The translations under genes and the position numbers were made by a program. This document shows positions 16,090 through 29,061 of a stretch of DNA of 64,000 nt, one piece after another. Source of the DNA: Pseudomonas paraglycinae (GTDB lineage Bacteria; Pseudomonadota; Gammaproteobacteria; Pseudomonadales; Pseudomonadaceae); NCBI RefSeq assembly GCF_021601625.1, contig NZ_BQHR01000001.1, positions 310,001 through 374,000 on the forward strand, written 5' to 3'. How positions within the stretch are numbered: position 1 is the stretch's first letter; each line of letters begins with the position of its first letter. Under the pieces are notes generated by a model. It had not been told where the DNA came from. It searched no databases and saw nothing but the letters and a program-made list of their open reading frames with translations.

Positions 16090-16992
16090 ATGAGCATGCA
16101 GTGGAATCTGGAGCAGTTGCGGGTGTTTGTTGCGGTCGCCGAACAACGCTCGTTTTCCGCCGTGGCGCGTCAGCAACGCAAGGCGCAGTCGGCTATCAGC
16201 AGCGCGATTGCCATGCTCGAGGACGACCTCGGCGTCAGTCTGTTCGAGCGTAGCAGCGGTCGCCAGCCGAGTCTCACCGAAACGGGTGAAGCCTTGCTTG
16301 AAGAGGCGCGTGAAGTGTTGCGTCAGTGCGAGCGCCTGAACGGTCGGGCCGTGGCCATGATGCGCGGGCAGGAAGCGCAATTGCGGGTTGCCCAGGATGA
16401 GGCGATGCCTTATCAGGCGCTGGTGGAAAGCTTCGGCGCGCTGGCCGAGCAGTTTCCCAGTCTTGAGGTGCAACTGACCAGCGCCGCCCAAGGCGAGGTT
16501 TCGCGCAAACTCGTGGAGCGCCGTGCCGATCTCGGGTTGCTGTTCTATCACGACGAAATCCCCGAAGCGCTGGAGCGCCGGGTGCTGGGCAGTGTGGAAA
16601 TGGTCACCGTCTGCGGGGTCAATCATCCGCTGGCGGCGCAGTCACGGGTCAACTGCCAGCAGCTTGCTCAGCATCGGCAACTGCTGATGTCGACTCAGAC
16701 CAGCGTCTACCCCGGCAGCGAACCGGCCAGTCCGCAGGTCTGGCGCGCCGACAGTTTCTACGTGATGGCCGAATGGCTGGTGCGCGATCTCGGTTGGGCC
16801 TGGCTGCCGCGTCACGTGGTGCAGTACTCGGCGTATCAGGGCCTGATGGTGGAACTCGACAGCGAATGGACGCCGCCGGCGCTGGTGGTGGAGCTGGTCT
16901 GGCGCCGCGACGAACCCCTCGGGCCAGCCGCCCGTTGGCTGGCGGAGCGATTTGCCATACACCTGCGGGCGATCGGCGGCAAAAGCCGATAA
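16090..16992 (+). CDS. LysR-family transcriptional regulator
   Basis: 300 residues: an N-terminal winged helix-turn-helix at residues about 5-65, with Phe-Ser-Ala-Val-Ala and Ser-Ala-Ile-Ser-Ser-Ala-Ile as the recognition region and Leu-Phe-Glu-Arg-Ser after it, then a LysR substrate-binding domain. It is divergently transcribed from the SMR transporter, the usual arrangement for a LysR regulator and its target. The inducer is unknown. ATG 16090 or 16096 could be used; both lie close to the HTH. It ends 11 bp before waaA. Confidence 0.85.
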   Translation: MSMQWNLEQLRVFVAVAEQRSFSAVARQQRKAQSAISSAIAMLEDDLGVSLFERSSGRQPSLTETGEALLEEAREVLRQCERLNGRAVAMMRGQEAQLRVAQDEAMPYQALVESFGALAEQFPSLEVQLTSAAQGEVSRKLVERRADLGLLFYHDEIPEALERRVLGSVEMVTVCGVNHPLAAQSRVNCQQLAQHRQLLMSTQTSVYPGSEPASPQVWRADSFYVMAEWLVRDLGWAWLPRHVVQYSAYQGLMVELDSEWTPPALVVELVWRRDEPLGPAARWLAERFAIHLRAIGGKSR

Positions 16993-17003
16993 ACTCCGCC
17001 GCC

Positions 17004-18284
17004 ATGAATAGAACTCTCTACACCGCGCTGTTTTATCTGGGGCTGCCATTGGTGGCGATTCGGCTGTGGCTGCGCTCGCGCAAGGCGCCGGCGTATGCCA
17101 AGCGGATTGGCGAACGATTCTCCTATGGCATGCCGGCCCTGCAACCGGGCGGCATCTGGGTTCATGCCGTGTCGGTGGGCGAAAGCATCGCCGCCGCGCC
17201 GATGATTCGCGCGCTGCTGCAACGTTATCCACAGCTGCCGATCACCGTAACCTGTATGACCCCGACCGGCTCGGAGCGCATTCACGCGTTGTTCGCCAAC
17301 GAGCCGCGCATCCAGCACTGCTATTTGCCGTATGACTTGCCCTGCGCGGCGGCGCGTTTTCTGGATCGCGTGCAGCCGAAACTGGCGGTGATCATGGAAA
17401 CCGAACTGTGGCCCAACCACATTCACCAATGCGCCAAACGCAGGATTCCGGTGGCGCTGGCCAACGGGCGCCTGTCCGAACGTTCAGCCAAGGGCTATGG
17501 CCGGTTCAGCAAACTGACCGCACCGATGCTGGCCGAGATGAGCCTGTTCGCCGTGCAGACCGAAGCTGAAGCACAGCGTTTCCGTGATCTCGGTGCGCGC
17601 CCGGAGACAGTCGAAGTCACCGGCTCGATCAAGTTTGACCTGACCATCGACCCGCAACTGCTGCAACGTGCCCATGAATTGCGTGGCCAATGGCAGGCGC
17701 TGGAGCGCCCGGTGTGGATCGCCGCCAGCACACACGAAAGCGAAGACGAGGTGGCGCTGAACGCTCACCGTCGTTTGCTGGCCAACCATCCCGATGCGCT
17801 GCTGATTCTGGTGCCGCGCCATCCGGAGCGTTTCAACTCGGTGTTCGAGTTGTGCCAGCGTGAAGGCTTTGCCACGGTGCGTCGTTCCACTGGCGCGGGC
17901 GTTGATGCGCAGACTTCGGTGCTGCTCGGCGACACCATGGGCGAGCTGCTGTTTCTCTACGCCCTGGCCGATAGCGCGTTTGTCGGCGGCAGCCTGGTGC
18001 CCAACGGCGGCCACAACCTGCTGGAACCGGCAGCGCTGGCGAAACCGGTGATCAGCGGCCCGCATCTGTTCAACTTCCTCGACATCGCCGCGCAACTGCG
18101 CAGCGCCGGAGCCTTGGCCGAAGTGGATGATGCCGAAGGTCTGGCGACAGAAGTGCAGCGTCTGTTCGAATTGCCGCGCGACGCACAGCGCATGGCGGAA
18201 GCCGGGCTGAGCGTGATGCGCCGCAATCAGGGCGCGTTGCAGCGCTTGCTCGATGGCCTGGGAAGGTTGATCGACCGTCCATAA
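17004..18284 (+). CDS. waaA: 3-deoxy-D-manno-octulosonic acid (Kdo) transferase WaaA
   Basis: 426-residue GT30 enzyme with an N-terminal membrane anchor (residues about 3-22). A Gly-Glu near residue 60 (Val-Ser-Val-Gly-Glu-Ser) matches the catalytic Glu of WaaA. A conserved Glu-Thr-Glu-Leu-Trp-Pro-Asn motif is seen near 133, and Asn-Gly-Gly-His-Asn near 333 belongs to the CMP-Kdo site. It adds Kdo residues from CMP-Kdo to lipid IVA at the inner membrane. Physically separate from the main core cluster here, as in P. aeruginosa. Ends in a bidirectional terminator shared with tolC. Confidence 0.94.
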   Translation: MNRTLYTALFYLGLPLVAIRLWLRSRKAPAYAKRIGERFSYGMPALQPGGIWVHAVSVGESIAAAPMIRALLQRYPQLPITVTCMTPTGSERIHALFANEPRIQHCYLPYDLPCAAARFLDRVQPKLAVIMETELWPNHIHQCAKRRIPVALANGRLSERSAKGYGRFSKLTAPMLAEMSLFAVQTEAEAQRFRDLGARPETVEVTGSIKFDLTIDPQLLQRAHELRGQWQALERPVWIAASTHESEDEVALNAHRRLLANHPDALLILVPRHPERFNSVFELCQREGFATVRRSTGAGVDAQTSVLLGDTMGELLFLYALADSAFVGGSLVPNGGHNLLEPAALAKPVISGPHLFNFLDIAAQLRSAGALAEVDDAEGLATEVQRLFELPRDAQRMAEAGLSVMRRNQGALQRLLDGLGRLIDRP

Positions 18285-18312
18285 AAAACGCAGCCTCAGG
18301 GCTGCGTTTTTT
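18283..18312. terminator. Bidirectional terminator between waaA and tolC
   Basis: AAAAAACGCAGCC and GGCTGCGTTTTTT flank a TCA(G) loop. The A-run and T-run make it a good intrinsic terminator in both directions for the convergent genes. Confidence 0.9.
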
Positions 18313-18314
18313 GT

Positions 18315-19748
18315 TTAAGGCCGGGCCTTGAGCTGCGCTTCCGCAGCCTTGGCCAGATCCGGCGGCAGGAAGTCCTTGTCCGGGTTGTAGTCGGCTTTCA
18401 GATAACGCGTCAGATCCTGCAAATCACCCGGGTTCAACGTCCCCGCCGCCTGCTTCAGGCGCAGATTGTCGAGGATGTAGTCGTAGCGAGTGTTGTTGTA
18501 GTTGCGTACCGAGGTGTAGAGCTGACGCTGGGCGTCGAGCACGTCGACGATGTTGCGCGTACCTACCTGGTAACCGATTTCCGTGGCTTCCACTGCGCTC
18601 TGGTTGGAGATGATCGACTGGCGGCGCGCCTGCACCTGCTCGACGTCGGTGTTCACCGCGCGGTGCAGGTTGCGGGTGTTCTCCACCACTTGCCGGCGCA
18701 GGCCTTCACGCTGTTGTTCGGTCTGGTCCAGCCGCGAGTACGACTCGCGCACTTGCGAGCTGGTCAGTCCGCCGCTGTAGATCGGGATGTTCAGTTGTAA
18801 GCCCACGGTGCTCTGCTCGACGTTGCCACTGTACGGCGTACCGAACGCGTTCGGGTTGGAGAAGCCGAGGGCGTCGTTGTCGCCTTTCTCGTATTTGGCC
18901 ACCGCGTCGAGGGTCGGCAGGTGGCCGGCCTTGCGCTGTTTCAGGGTCTGTTCGGCGGAGCTGACCGCGTAGTTGCTGGCCAGCAGATTGAGGTTCTGTT
19001 TCGCGGCGGTATCGACCCAGGCCTTGGCGTCGTTCGGCGCCGGCGGCAGGATCGGCAACGTGTGGACGATGCCCTGGATCGAGTTGTACTGGCGGTTGGT
19101 CAGGGTGATCAGCGCTTCGAACGCATCATCGACCTGACGCTGGGCGACGATCCGGTTGGCGCGCGCGGTGTCGTAACTGGCTTGCGATTGCAGCACGTCG
19201 GTCTTGTCCGACAGGCCCACATCGAAGCGCTCATTGGACTGATCGAGCTGGCGCTTGAACGCGGCTTCCTCGGCTTTGGTCGAGGCCAGGTTGTCCTGGC
19301 TGCGCAGCACGTTGAAGTAGCTTTCGGCGGTTTGCAGGATCAGGTTCTGCTCGGTGGCCGAGAGTTGCAGCGCGGCCTGCTCGTTGACGTCCTTGGCGGC
19401 CTGGTACTGGAACCAGCGGTCGGCGCGGAACAGCGGTTGCGCCAGCGTCGCCTGATAGGAGTGCGCGCTGCGATTGGCGATGGCCGAGGGCTGGTCGATC
19501 GAAGTGCGCACGTTGGCGACTTCAGCGCCGCCGGACAGGTTCGGCAGTAGCCCGGCGCGGGCCTGGGGCACCACTTCTTTCTGCGCACCGTACTGGGCGC
19601 GGGCAGCGGCCAGGTCGGCGTTGTTGTCGACGGCTTCCTGATAGACGCTGACCAGATCGGTCCTGGTCGATAAAGGCGCTTCTGCTGCCCAGGCCGTTGC
19701 GGTGGACGCACAAGACACGGCGACAGCCAGTGAGAGTTTGCGCAGCAT
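18315..19748 (-). CDS. tolC: TolC-family outer-membrane efflux channel
   Basis: 477 residues with a signal peptide (residues 1-22, ending Ala-Thr-Ala-Trp-Ala) and the two OEP repeats of TolC proteins: long helical segments rich in Gln/Ala/Leu alternating with beta-strand regions. It forms a trimeric outer-membrane channel for RND, ABC or MFS pumps and type I secretion. The gene next to thiC in P. aeruginosa is opmH (PA4974), so OpmH is the likely ortholog. ATG 19748 is the family start because the signal peptide follows at once. No inner-membrane pump genes are adjacent. Confidence 0.9.
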   Translation of the reverse strand: MLRKLSLAVAVSCASTATAWAAEAPLSTRTDLVSVYQEAVDNNADLAAARAQYGAQKEVVPQARAGLLPNLSGGAEVANVRTSIDQPSAIANRSAHSYQATLAQPLFRADRWFQYQAAKDVNEQAALQLSATEQNLILQTAESYFNVLRSQDNLASTKAEEAAFKRQLDQSNERFDVGLSDKTDVLQSQASYDTARANRIVAQRQVDDAFEALITLTNRQYNSIQGIVHTLPILPPAPNDAKAWVDTAAKQNLNLLASNYAVSSAEQTLKQRKAGHLPTLDAVAKYEKGDNDALGFSNPNAFGTPYSGNVEQSTVGLQLNIPIYSGGLTSSQVRESYSRLDQTEQQREGLRRQVVENTRNLHRAVNTDVEQVQARRQSIISNQSAVEATEIGYQVGTRNIVDVLDAQRQLYTSVRNYNNTRYDYILDNLRLKQAAGTLNPGDLQDLTRYLKADYNPDKDFLPPDLAKAAEAQLKARP

Positions 19749-19946
19749 GAGGCGATCCCTAGCATGAATATTATGGAAGTAATCCGGGCGCCAAAGGTAA
19801 GGCGCGGCCCATGCAGCGTCAAGGCGCAGCATGGCGTAGCGAGTGTAGTAGCGCAGGCGGCAGGCAACAATCTGCCAATTGCGCCATTCATCATGGTGTT
19901 TACCGCGGTGTTGGCGTTCTTTGCCGGTTGTGTCTAGACTGGCCGG

Positions 19947-22086
<2,140 letters not shown>

Positions 22087-22097
22087 CCACGAGCGGC

Positions 22098-22172
22098 AAG
22101 CTACAAGCTACAAGAGGAGAAGCAGTCCGCATATCGCTTCTGACTTGTAGCTTGCAGCTTGCAGCTTTTTTT
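22098..22172 (+). terminator. Inverted-repeat hairpin with U-run between thiC and cytX
   Basis: AAGCTACAAGCTACAAG (22098-22114) pairs with CTTGTAGCTTGCAGCTT (22144-22160), followed by GCAGCTTTTTTT. A second repeat pair, GAGAAGCAG (22117-22125) and CTGCTTCTC (22173-22181), crosses the first, so the two structures exclude each other and could act as terminator and antiterminator. The repeated AGCT-ACAAG units also resemble a dispersed intergenic repeat. Confidence 0.6.
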
Positions 22173-22195
22173 CTGCTTCTCTGTGAGAAACGTCC

Positions 22196-23488
22196 TTGAG
22201 CATTCAACCCGGTACTTATTCCCCCGACCTCGCCGTGCCCGCCAACCAGCGTGTGTTCGGCGGTCGTGATCTGTTTTCCCTGTGGTTTTCCCTCGGCATC
22301 GGCCTGATGGTCTTGCAGACCGGTGCGCTGCTGGCGCCGGGGCTGGGCCTGTCGGGATCGCTGCTGGCGATCTTCCTCGGCACCCTGGTCGGCGTCCTGT
22401 TGCTGGCCGCCGTTGGCGTGATCGGCAGCGACACCGGCCTGTCGTCTATGGCTGCGCTGAAACTCAGCCTCGGCAGCAAAGGCGCGAGCCTGCCGGCGTT
22501 GCTCAACCTGCTGCAATTGATCGGATGGGGCTCGTTCGAAATCATCGTCATGCGCGCCGCCGCCAGTCTGCTCGGCACCCGTGCGTTCAGCGAAGGTTCG
22601 CTGTGGGCCAGTCCGATGCTGTGGACGTTGTGCTTCGGTGCGCTGGCGACCTTGCTCGCGATCAGCGGGCCGTTGACGTTCGTGCGCAAGATCCTGCGCA
22701 AGTGGGGCATCTGGCTGATTCTGGCCGCGTGCATCTGGCTGACCTGGAACCTGTTCGCCAAGGCCGATCTTGCCGCCTTGTGGGCACGGGCCGGGGATGG
22801 CTCGATGTCGCTCGCCGTGGGCTTCGACATTGCGATTGCGATGCCGCTGTCGTGGCTGCCACTGATTGCCGACTACTCGCGTTTCGGCAAGAAGGCGAAG
22901 AACGTGTTCGGCGGTACGGCGATCGGTTTCTTCATCGGCAACTTCTGGCTGATGAGCCTCGGCGTCGCCTACACCCTGGCCTTCGCGCCGAGCGGTGAAG
23001 TCAACGCGCTGCTGTTGGCGCTGGCCGGTGCAGGCCTCGGGATTCCGCTGCTGCTGATTCTGTTGGACGAGTCGGAAAACGCTTTCGCCGACATTCACTC
23101 GGCAGCGGTTTCCAGCGGGATTCTGTTGCGTCTGAAAGTCGAGCATCTGGCGTTGGCCATCGGTGTGATCTGCACCCTGATCGCCTTGCTCGCGCCATTG
23201 GCGCAGTACCAGAACTTCCTGCTGCTGATCGGTTCGGTGTTCGCGCCGCTGTTCGGCGTGGTGCTGGTGGATCACTTCATCCTGCGCAAGCGCAGTGCCC
23301 AGGTGGCGTCGGCCGCGTTGCGCTGGCCGGCACTATTGGCTTGGCTGGGTGGCATCAGCACCTATCACTTGCTGGCCAATCTGTATCCGGATGTCGGCGC
23401 GACCCTGCCGGCGCTGGTGCTGGCAGGGCTGCTGCAACTGGTGCTCGGTCGGGCTTTCAGTTACGGCCGGGAAACAGCTCGGGCTTGA
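22196..23488 (+). CDS. cytX: Putative hydroxymethylpyrimidine transporter CytX
   Basis: 430-residue NCS1-family permease with about twelve transmembrane segments. The N-terminal Arg-Val-Phe-Gly-Gly-Arg-Asp-Leu and the Pro-Leu-Ser-Trp-Leu-Pro-Leu-Ile-Ala-Asp-Tyr-Ser motif near residue 218 are typical of the cytosine/HMP branch. CytX proteins are predicted HMP importers because they sit with thiamine genes under TPP control. Here it follows thiC by 109 bp with only the inverted repeat between. The start is TTG 22196 (Met-Ser-Ile-Gln-Pro-Gly); no better ATG or GTG precedes the first helix. Its last 32 bp overlap the convergent lipoprotein gene. Confidence 0.8.
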   Translation: MSIQPGTYSPDLAVPANQRVFGGRDLFSLWFSLGIGLMVLQTGALLAPGLGLSGSLLAIFLGTLVGVLLLAAVGVIGSDTGLSSMAALKLSLGSKGASLPALLNLLQLIGWGSFEIIVMRAAASLLGTRAFSEGSLWASPMLWTLCFGALATLLAISGPLTFVRKILRKWGIWLILAACIWLTWNLFAKADLAALWARAGDGSMSLAVGFDIAIAMPLSWLPLIADYSRFGKKAKNVFGGTAIGFFIGNFWLMSLGVAYTLAFAPSGEVNALLLALAGAGLGIPLLLILLDESENAFADIHSAAVSSGILLRLKVEHLALAIGVICTLIALLAPLAQYQNFLLLIGSVFAPLFGVVLVDHFILRKRSAQVASAALRWPALLAWLGGISTYHLLANLYPDVGATLPALVLAGLLQLVLGRAFSYGRETARA

Positions 23489-24203
23489 GAATGCCGTTCA
23501 GGCGCGGGTAAGGGATCTTCAGTTCGACGTGGCCCAGCGCATAAGGCGCGATGGTGGTCACGTCGTACTTGAGGATCACGCCGCCGTAGGTCAGCGCCAC
23601 GTTCGGGGTTTTAACGAATGGCCAGCTCTTCACGAACTCCGGTTCCTGATCGAGCTTGGTGCTGATCAGCCAGCTGTTGTGCGCCACTTGCGCGGCTTTC
23701 CAGAATGCCTCTTCCTGACCTGGCAGCAACATATCCGCCAGGGTCAGTACCTTGTGCTGCTGACGCGAATAGTTGATGAAACCGCGGCCCGGCGTACCGT
23801 GGGCGCCGCCGGTGTCCAGGTAGCTCGAGGTTTCGATGATCACCAGACCGTCATGCTGCTCGCGTACTTTCGCCTGCAAATAGCTGCTGTTGCGCGGGCC
23901 GGCGGTGGCCAGGAACTGCTCGCGATACGCTGCCAGCGTCGGCGCTACCGGCGCGTTCGGTGCGGTGCGGGTCATCTGCAGCAGGCGTTTTTCGATGATG
24001 GCGTCCAGCGCCGGTTCTGCCGGGAAGCGCAACGTATCGATGTTCACCAGCGGGCAGTCCGGGTTGGAACAGCCCGGTTTCAGCGTTTCCGAGGCGTCGC
24101 GGGTGGTTTCCAGCGGCGTGCGGTAGTTGGGCTGGAACAGGCTGGCGCAGGCGCCCAGGGTCAGGGCGATGGCGGCCACGGAGGCGATTTTGAAAAGCGA
24201 CAT
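23457..24203 (-). CDS. RsiV/DUF3298-type lipoprotein
   Basis: 248 residues with a lipoprotein signal: a hydrophobic N-terminus and lipobox Leu-Gly-Ala-Cys at about residue 18. The rest resembles DUF3298/DUF4163 proteins (PA4972-like), related to the extracytoplasmic part of RsiV: a Tyr-Leu-Asp-Thr-Gly-Gly-Ala-His-Gly motif near 130 and Asn-Val-Ala-Leu-Thr-Tyr near the C-terminus. It is probably anchored in the outer membrane facing the periplasm. No linked sigma factor is seen, so an anti-sigma role is not supported. ATG 24203 gives the signal peptide. Its 3' end overlaps cytX by 32 bp tail to tail. Confidence 0.78.
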   Translation of the reverse strand: MSLFKIASVAAIALTLGACASLFQPNYRTPLETTRDASETLKPGCSNPDCPLVNIDTLRFPAEPALDAIIEKRLLQMTRTAPNAPVAPTLAAYREQFLATAGPRNSSYLQAKVREQHDGLVIIETSSYLDTGGAHGTPGRGFINYSRQQHKVLTLADMLLPGQEEAFWKAAQVAHNSWLISTKLDQEPEFVKSWPFVKTPNVALTYGGVILKYDVTTIAPYALGHVELKIPYPRLNGILKPELFPGRN

Positions 24204-24424
24204 GGGCGTCCTTTCTGAAGCAGGGGAAGGCAAAAAGTTACCGCTTCGACTCTCAACGAAGCGGTCAGTTCGCCACTAAGCTAATTAGAGTGGGTTTCGC
24301 CTCCACCGTCCATCCCGCTGACAGTAAAGGGGCTGCATCAAACGTCACCGGCGCGTTAGGATGGCGCGAAGTCGAGGTCGCAGGTAAGGCGCCTCGTATT
24401 GGATTTGCAGTAAAGAGGATGCTC

Positions 24425-25042
24425 ATGACCGATTTTGCCAAAGCCATTCCGTCCGCCGTCGATATCGTGCGACGCGAGCAGTGCTACAAGGGCTTCTACA
24501 AGCTCGACCGCCTGCACTTGCGCCACGAACTGTTCGCCGGTGGCATGAGCCGCGAAATCAATCGTGAAGTGTTCGTGCGCCACGATGCCGTGTGCATGCT
24601 GCCCTACGATCCGCAGCGCGATGAAGTGGTGCTGATCGAGCAGTTTCGCGTCGGCGCGATGGGCAAGGCCGATAACCCGTGGCTGGTGGAGCTGGTCGCC
24701 GGTCTGATCGACAAGGACGAACAGCCGGAAGAAGTTGCTCACCGCGAGGCACAGGAGGAAGCTGGGCTGGACATCAAGGCCCTGTGGCCGATGACCAAAT
24801 ACTTTCCATCGCCGGGCGGCAGCAACGAATTCGTGCATTTGTATCTGGGGCGTTGCAGCACCGAAGGCGCGGGCGGCCTGCATGGGCTGGAGGAAGAAGC
24901 TGAAGATATTCGCGTCACGGTCTGGGCTTTTGAAGATGCCCTGCAGGCCGTACGTGACGGACGGATTGCCAATGCGGCGAGCATCATCGCCTTGCAGTGG
25001 CTGGCGCTCAATCGCGCCGAAGTGAGGGGGCTATGGTCGTAA
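24425..25042 (+). CDS. nudF: ADP-ribose pyrophosphatase (Nudix), NudF type
   Basis: 205 residues with a perfect Nudix box, Gly-x5-Glu-x7-Arg-Glu-Ala-x-Glu-Glu-Ala-Gly-Leu at about residues 98-120. NudF hydrolyses ADP-ribose to AMP and ribose 5-phosphate. ATG 24425 follows AGAGGATG. It begins a forward cluster nudF, DUF1249, cpdA, yqiA, parE, the conserved nudF-yqiB-cpdA-yqiA-parE string also found in E. coli. It overlaps the next gene by 10 bp. Confidence 0.92.
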   Translation: MTDFAKAIPSAVDIVRREQCYKGFYKLDRLHLRHELFAGGMSREINREVFVRHDAVCMLPYDPQRDEVVLIEQFRVGAMGKADNPWLVELVAGLIDKDEQPEEVAHREAQEEAGLDIKALWPMTKYFPSPGGSNEFVHLYLGRCSTEGAGGLHGLEEEAEDIRVTVWAFEDALQAVRDGRIANAASIIALQWLALNRAEVRGLWS

Positions 25043-25485
25043 ACAAGTTGCGCGATCGCTACCGCGTCGACCTCGTGGGCCTGCAAGCCGCCTGCGAGGC
25101 GAACTACGCGCGCCTGATGCGACTGTTGCCGGACATGCGCAGCGACCCCGAGGCACGGCGCATTGCCGTGACCCAGGGCGACCAGATGCTCGGCGTGCTG
25201 GCGCTGGAGGTGCTGCAGACCTGTCCGTACACCACGACCCTGCAGGTGCGTCAGGAACACAGCCTGCCGTGGCTGCCGGTGCCGCAACTGGAAGTGCAGG
25301 TCTATCACGACGCGCGCATGGCCGAAGTGATCAGCGCCGAGCATGCGCGACGGTTTCGCGGCGTCTATCCTTACCCGAATGCGGCCATGCATCAGCCGGA
25401 CGAGAAGGCCCAGCTCAATCTGTTCCTGGGCGAATGGCTGAGTCATTGCCTGGCGTGCGGACACGAATACGCGGCGGTCCGATAA
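25033..25485 (+). CDS. yqiB: DUF1249 protein (YqiB-like)
   Basis: 150-residue cytoplasmic protein of the DUF1249 family, found between nudF and cpdA in many gammaproteobacteria. Seen: Tyr-Lys-Val/Tyr-Arg-Val-Asp-Leu near the start and a Tyr-Pro-Tyr-Pro-Asn motif near residue 112 of the family type. Function unknown. It overlaps nudF by 10 bp, which suggests translational coupling. No motif supports a specific activity. Confidence 0.85.
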   Translation: MVVNKLRDRYRVDLVGLQAACEANYARLMRLLPDMRSDPEARRIAVTQGDQMLGVLALEVLQTCPYTTTLQVRQEHSLPWLPVPQLEVQVYHDARMAEVISAEHARRFRGVYPYPNAAMHQPDEKAQLNLFLGEWLSHCLACGHEYAAVR

Positions 25486-25590
25486 CCACCGCAAGTTGTG
25501 AACTGCGTCCGGTTCGCCGGTTTCTCTTTGCGCTGTCCCCCCGCATAATTGCCGCACCTTTCCAGTCCCGCGATCCCGGGGGAGAACGCC

Positions 25591-26406
25591 TTGCCGAGCG
25601 TATCGACTTTGACCACCGCCGACACGGCGTTGCTGGTGCAGCTCTCTGACAGTCATCTGTTCGCCGAGTCGGACGGAACGCTGCTGGGTATGAACACCCG
25701 CGAGAGCCTGCAAAAAGTCATCGAGCTGGTGCTCGAACAGCAACCGCGGATCGACCTGATCGTCGCCAGCGGCGACCTGTCCCAGGACGGTACGCTGGAG
25801 TCCTACCAGCAATTCCGGCAGATGACGGCGCAGATCGACGCGCCGGCCCGCTGGATTCCCGGCAACCACGACGAGCCACAGATCATGGCTCAGGCGACTG
25901 TGAAGAGTGCGCTGCTGGAGTCCGTGGTGGACGTCGGCAACTGGCGCGTGACCCTGCTCGATTCGGCCGTGCCCGGATCGGTGCCGGGGTATTTGCAGGA
26001 CGACCAGCTGCAACTGCTCGCCCGCTCCCTGAGCGAAGCGCCGGATCGCCATCATCTGGTGTGCTTTCACCATCACCCGGTGTCGATCGATTGCGCCTGG
26101 ATGGAGCCGATCGGCTTGCGCAATCCGGAAGCCTTTTTCGAGGTGCTCGATCGTTTCCCGCAGGCCCGTGCCGTGCTGTGGGGGCATGTCCATCAGGAGA
26201 TCGACCGCGAGCGCAACGGCGTACGGCTGATGGCATCGCCGTCGACCTGCATCCAGTTCGAGCCGGGCAGTGAAGACTTCAAGGTCGGCGAGCAGGCACC
26301 GGGGTATCGCTGGTTGCGATTGTTGCCGGATGGGCGGATCGAGACCGGTGTGGAGCGTGTCACGGGTTTCGATTTTCAGGTTGATTACGGCTCCGACGGT
26401 TACTGA
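25591..26406 (+). CDS. cpdA: 3',5'-cyclic-AMP phosphodiesterase CpdA
   Basis: 271-residue metallophosphoesterase with all five motifs: Asp-Ser-His (near residue 20), Gly-Asp-Leu-Ser, Gly-Asn-His-Asp-Glu, His-His-His-Pro and Gly-His-Val-His. CpdA lowers cAMP and thereby Vfr/Crp-dependent gene expression. The start is TTG 25591, with GGGGGAGA 7-12 bp upstream; it gives a protein of family length. An upstream TTG (25549) lacks a ribosome site. About 100 bp separate it from yqiA. Confidence 0.93.
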   Translation: MPSVSTLTTADTALLVQLSDSHLFAESDGTLLGMNTRESLQKVIELVLEQQPRIDLIVASGDLSQDGTLESYQQFRQMTAQIDAPARWIPGNHDEPQIMAQATVKSALLESVVDVGNWRVTLLDSAVPGSVPGYLQDDQLQLLARSLSEAPDRHHLVCFHHHPVSIDCAWMEPIGLRNPEAFFEVLDRFPQARAVLWGHVHQEIDRERNGVRLMASPSTCIQFEPGSEDFKVGEQAPGYRWLRLLPDGRIETGVERVTGFDFQVDYGSDGY

Positions 26407-26502
26407 TTGACGGGCGCAGCGCTGATTTCCTCGGGTGCTGGCCCAACACCCCTCGACTCCCTGTAAACTCCGCTTTCTTCAGCCGACGCCCAGGGAGCTC
26501 AA

Positions 26503-27111
26503 ATGTCCGGTTCGATTCTCTATATCCATGGTTTCAACAGTGCGCCGGCCTCGAAAAAGGCCTGTCAGCTGGTCGAGGTGATGGAGCGGCTGGGTTTGAG
26601 CGATCAACTGCGTGTGCCGGCGCTGCATCACCACCCGCGCGAAGCCATCGGTCAGCTGGAACAGGCAATCGCCGAACTCGGCCGGCCATTGCTGGTGGGA
26701 AGCTCGCTCGGCGGCTACTATGCGACTCACCTGGCCGAGCGCCATGGCTTGAAAGCCCTGCTGGTCAACCCGGCCGTCAGTCCGCACCGGATGTTCGACG
26801 GATACCTGGGCACCCAGAAAAACCTGTACACCGACGAAACCTGGGAGCTGACCCACGACCACGTGACGGCCCTGGCCGAGCTGGAAGTGCCGGCGCCGCA
26901 GGATCCGCAGCGTTATCAGGTATGGTTGCAGACCGGGGATGAAACGCTGGATTATCGCCTTGCCCAGCAGTATTACCGGGCCTGCGCCTTGCGCATTCAG
27001 GCCGGCGGCGACCACAGTTTCCAGGGATTTGTTACACAATTGCCGGCATTGCTCAGCTTTGCCGGGATTGGTGCCGATACCTATCAGGCAATCGATTTCA
27101 CCGCACTGTGA
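26503..27111 (+). CDS. yqiA: YqiA-family esterase
   Basis: 202-residue alpha/beta hydrolase. The nucleophile elbow is Gly-Ser-Ser-Leu-Gly-Gly at about residues 66-71, the acid is probably Asp in Thr-Gly-Asp-Glu near 146, and the His is in Gly-Gly-Asp-His-Ser-Phe near 170. The N-terminal Tyr-Ile-His-Gly-Phe-Asn oxyanion-hole motif is present. YqiA of E. coli hydrolyses short-chain acyl esters; the physiological substrate is unknown. It lies 42 bp before parE, the usual neighbour. Confidence 0.88.
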   Translation: MSGSILYIHGFNSAPASKKACQLVEVMERLGLSDQLRVPALHHHPREAIGQLEQAIAELGRPLLVGSSLGGYYATHLAERHGLKALLVNPAVSPHRMFDGYLGTQKNLYTDETWELTHDHVTALAELEVPAPQDPQRYQVWLQTGDETLDYRLAQQYYRACALRIQAGGDHSFQGFVTQLPALLSFAGIGADTYQAIDFTAL

Positions 27112-27141
27112 AGTCTTGCCCCATTTTCATTGAATCACTGA

Positions 27142-29060
<1,919 letters not shown>

Positions 29061-29061
<1 letters not shown>

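Noticed and set aside
22196-22300. Second TPP riboswitch in front of cytX
   Set aside because: No GGCTGAGA or CTGATC...GTTAGC core occurs between thiC and cytX; only the inverted repeat is present.
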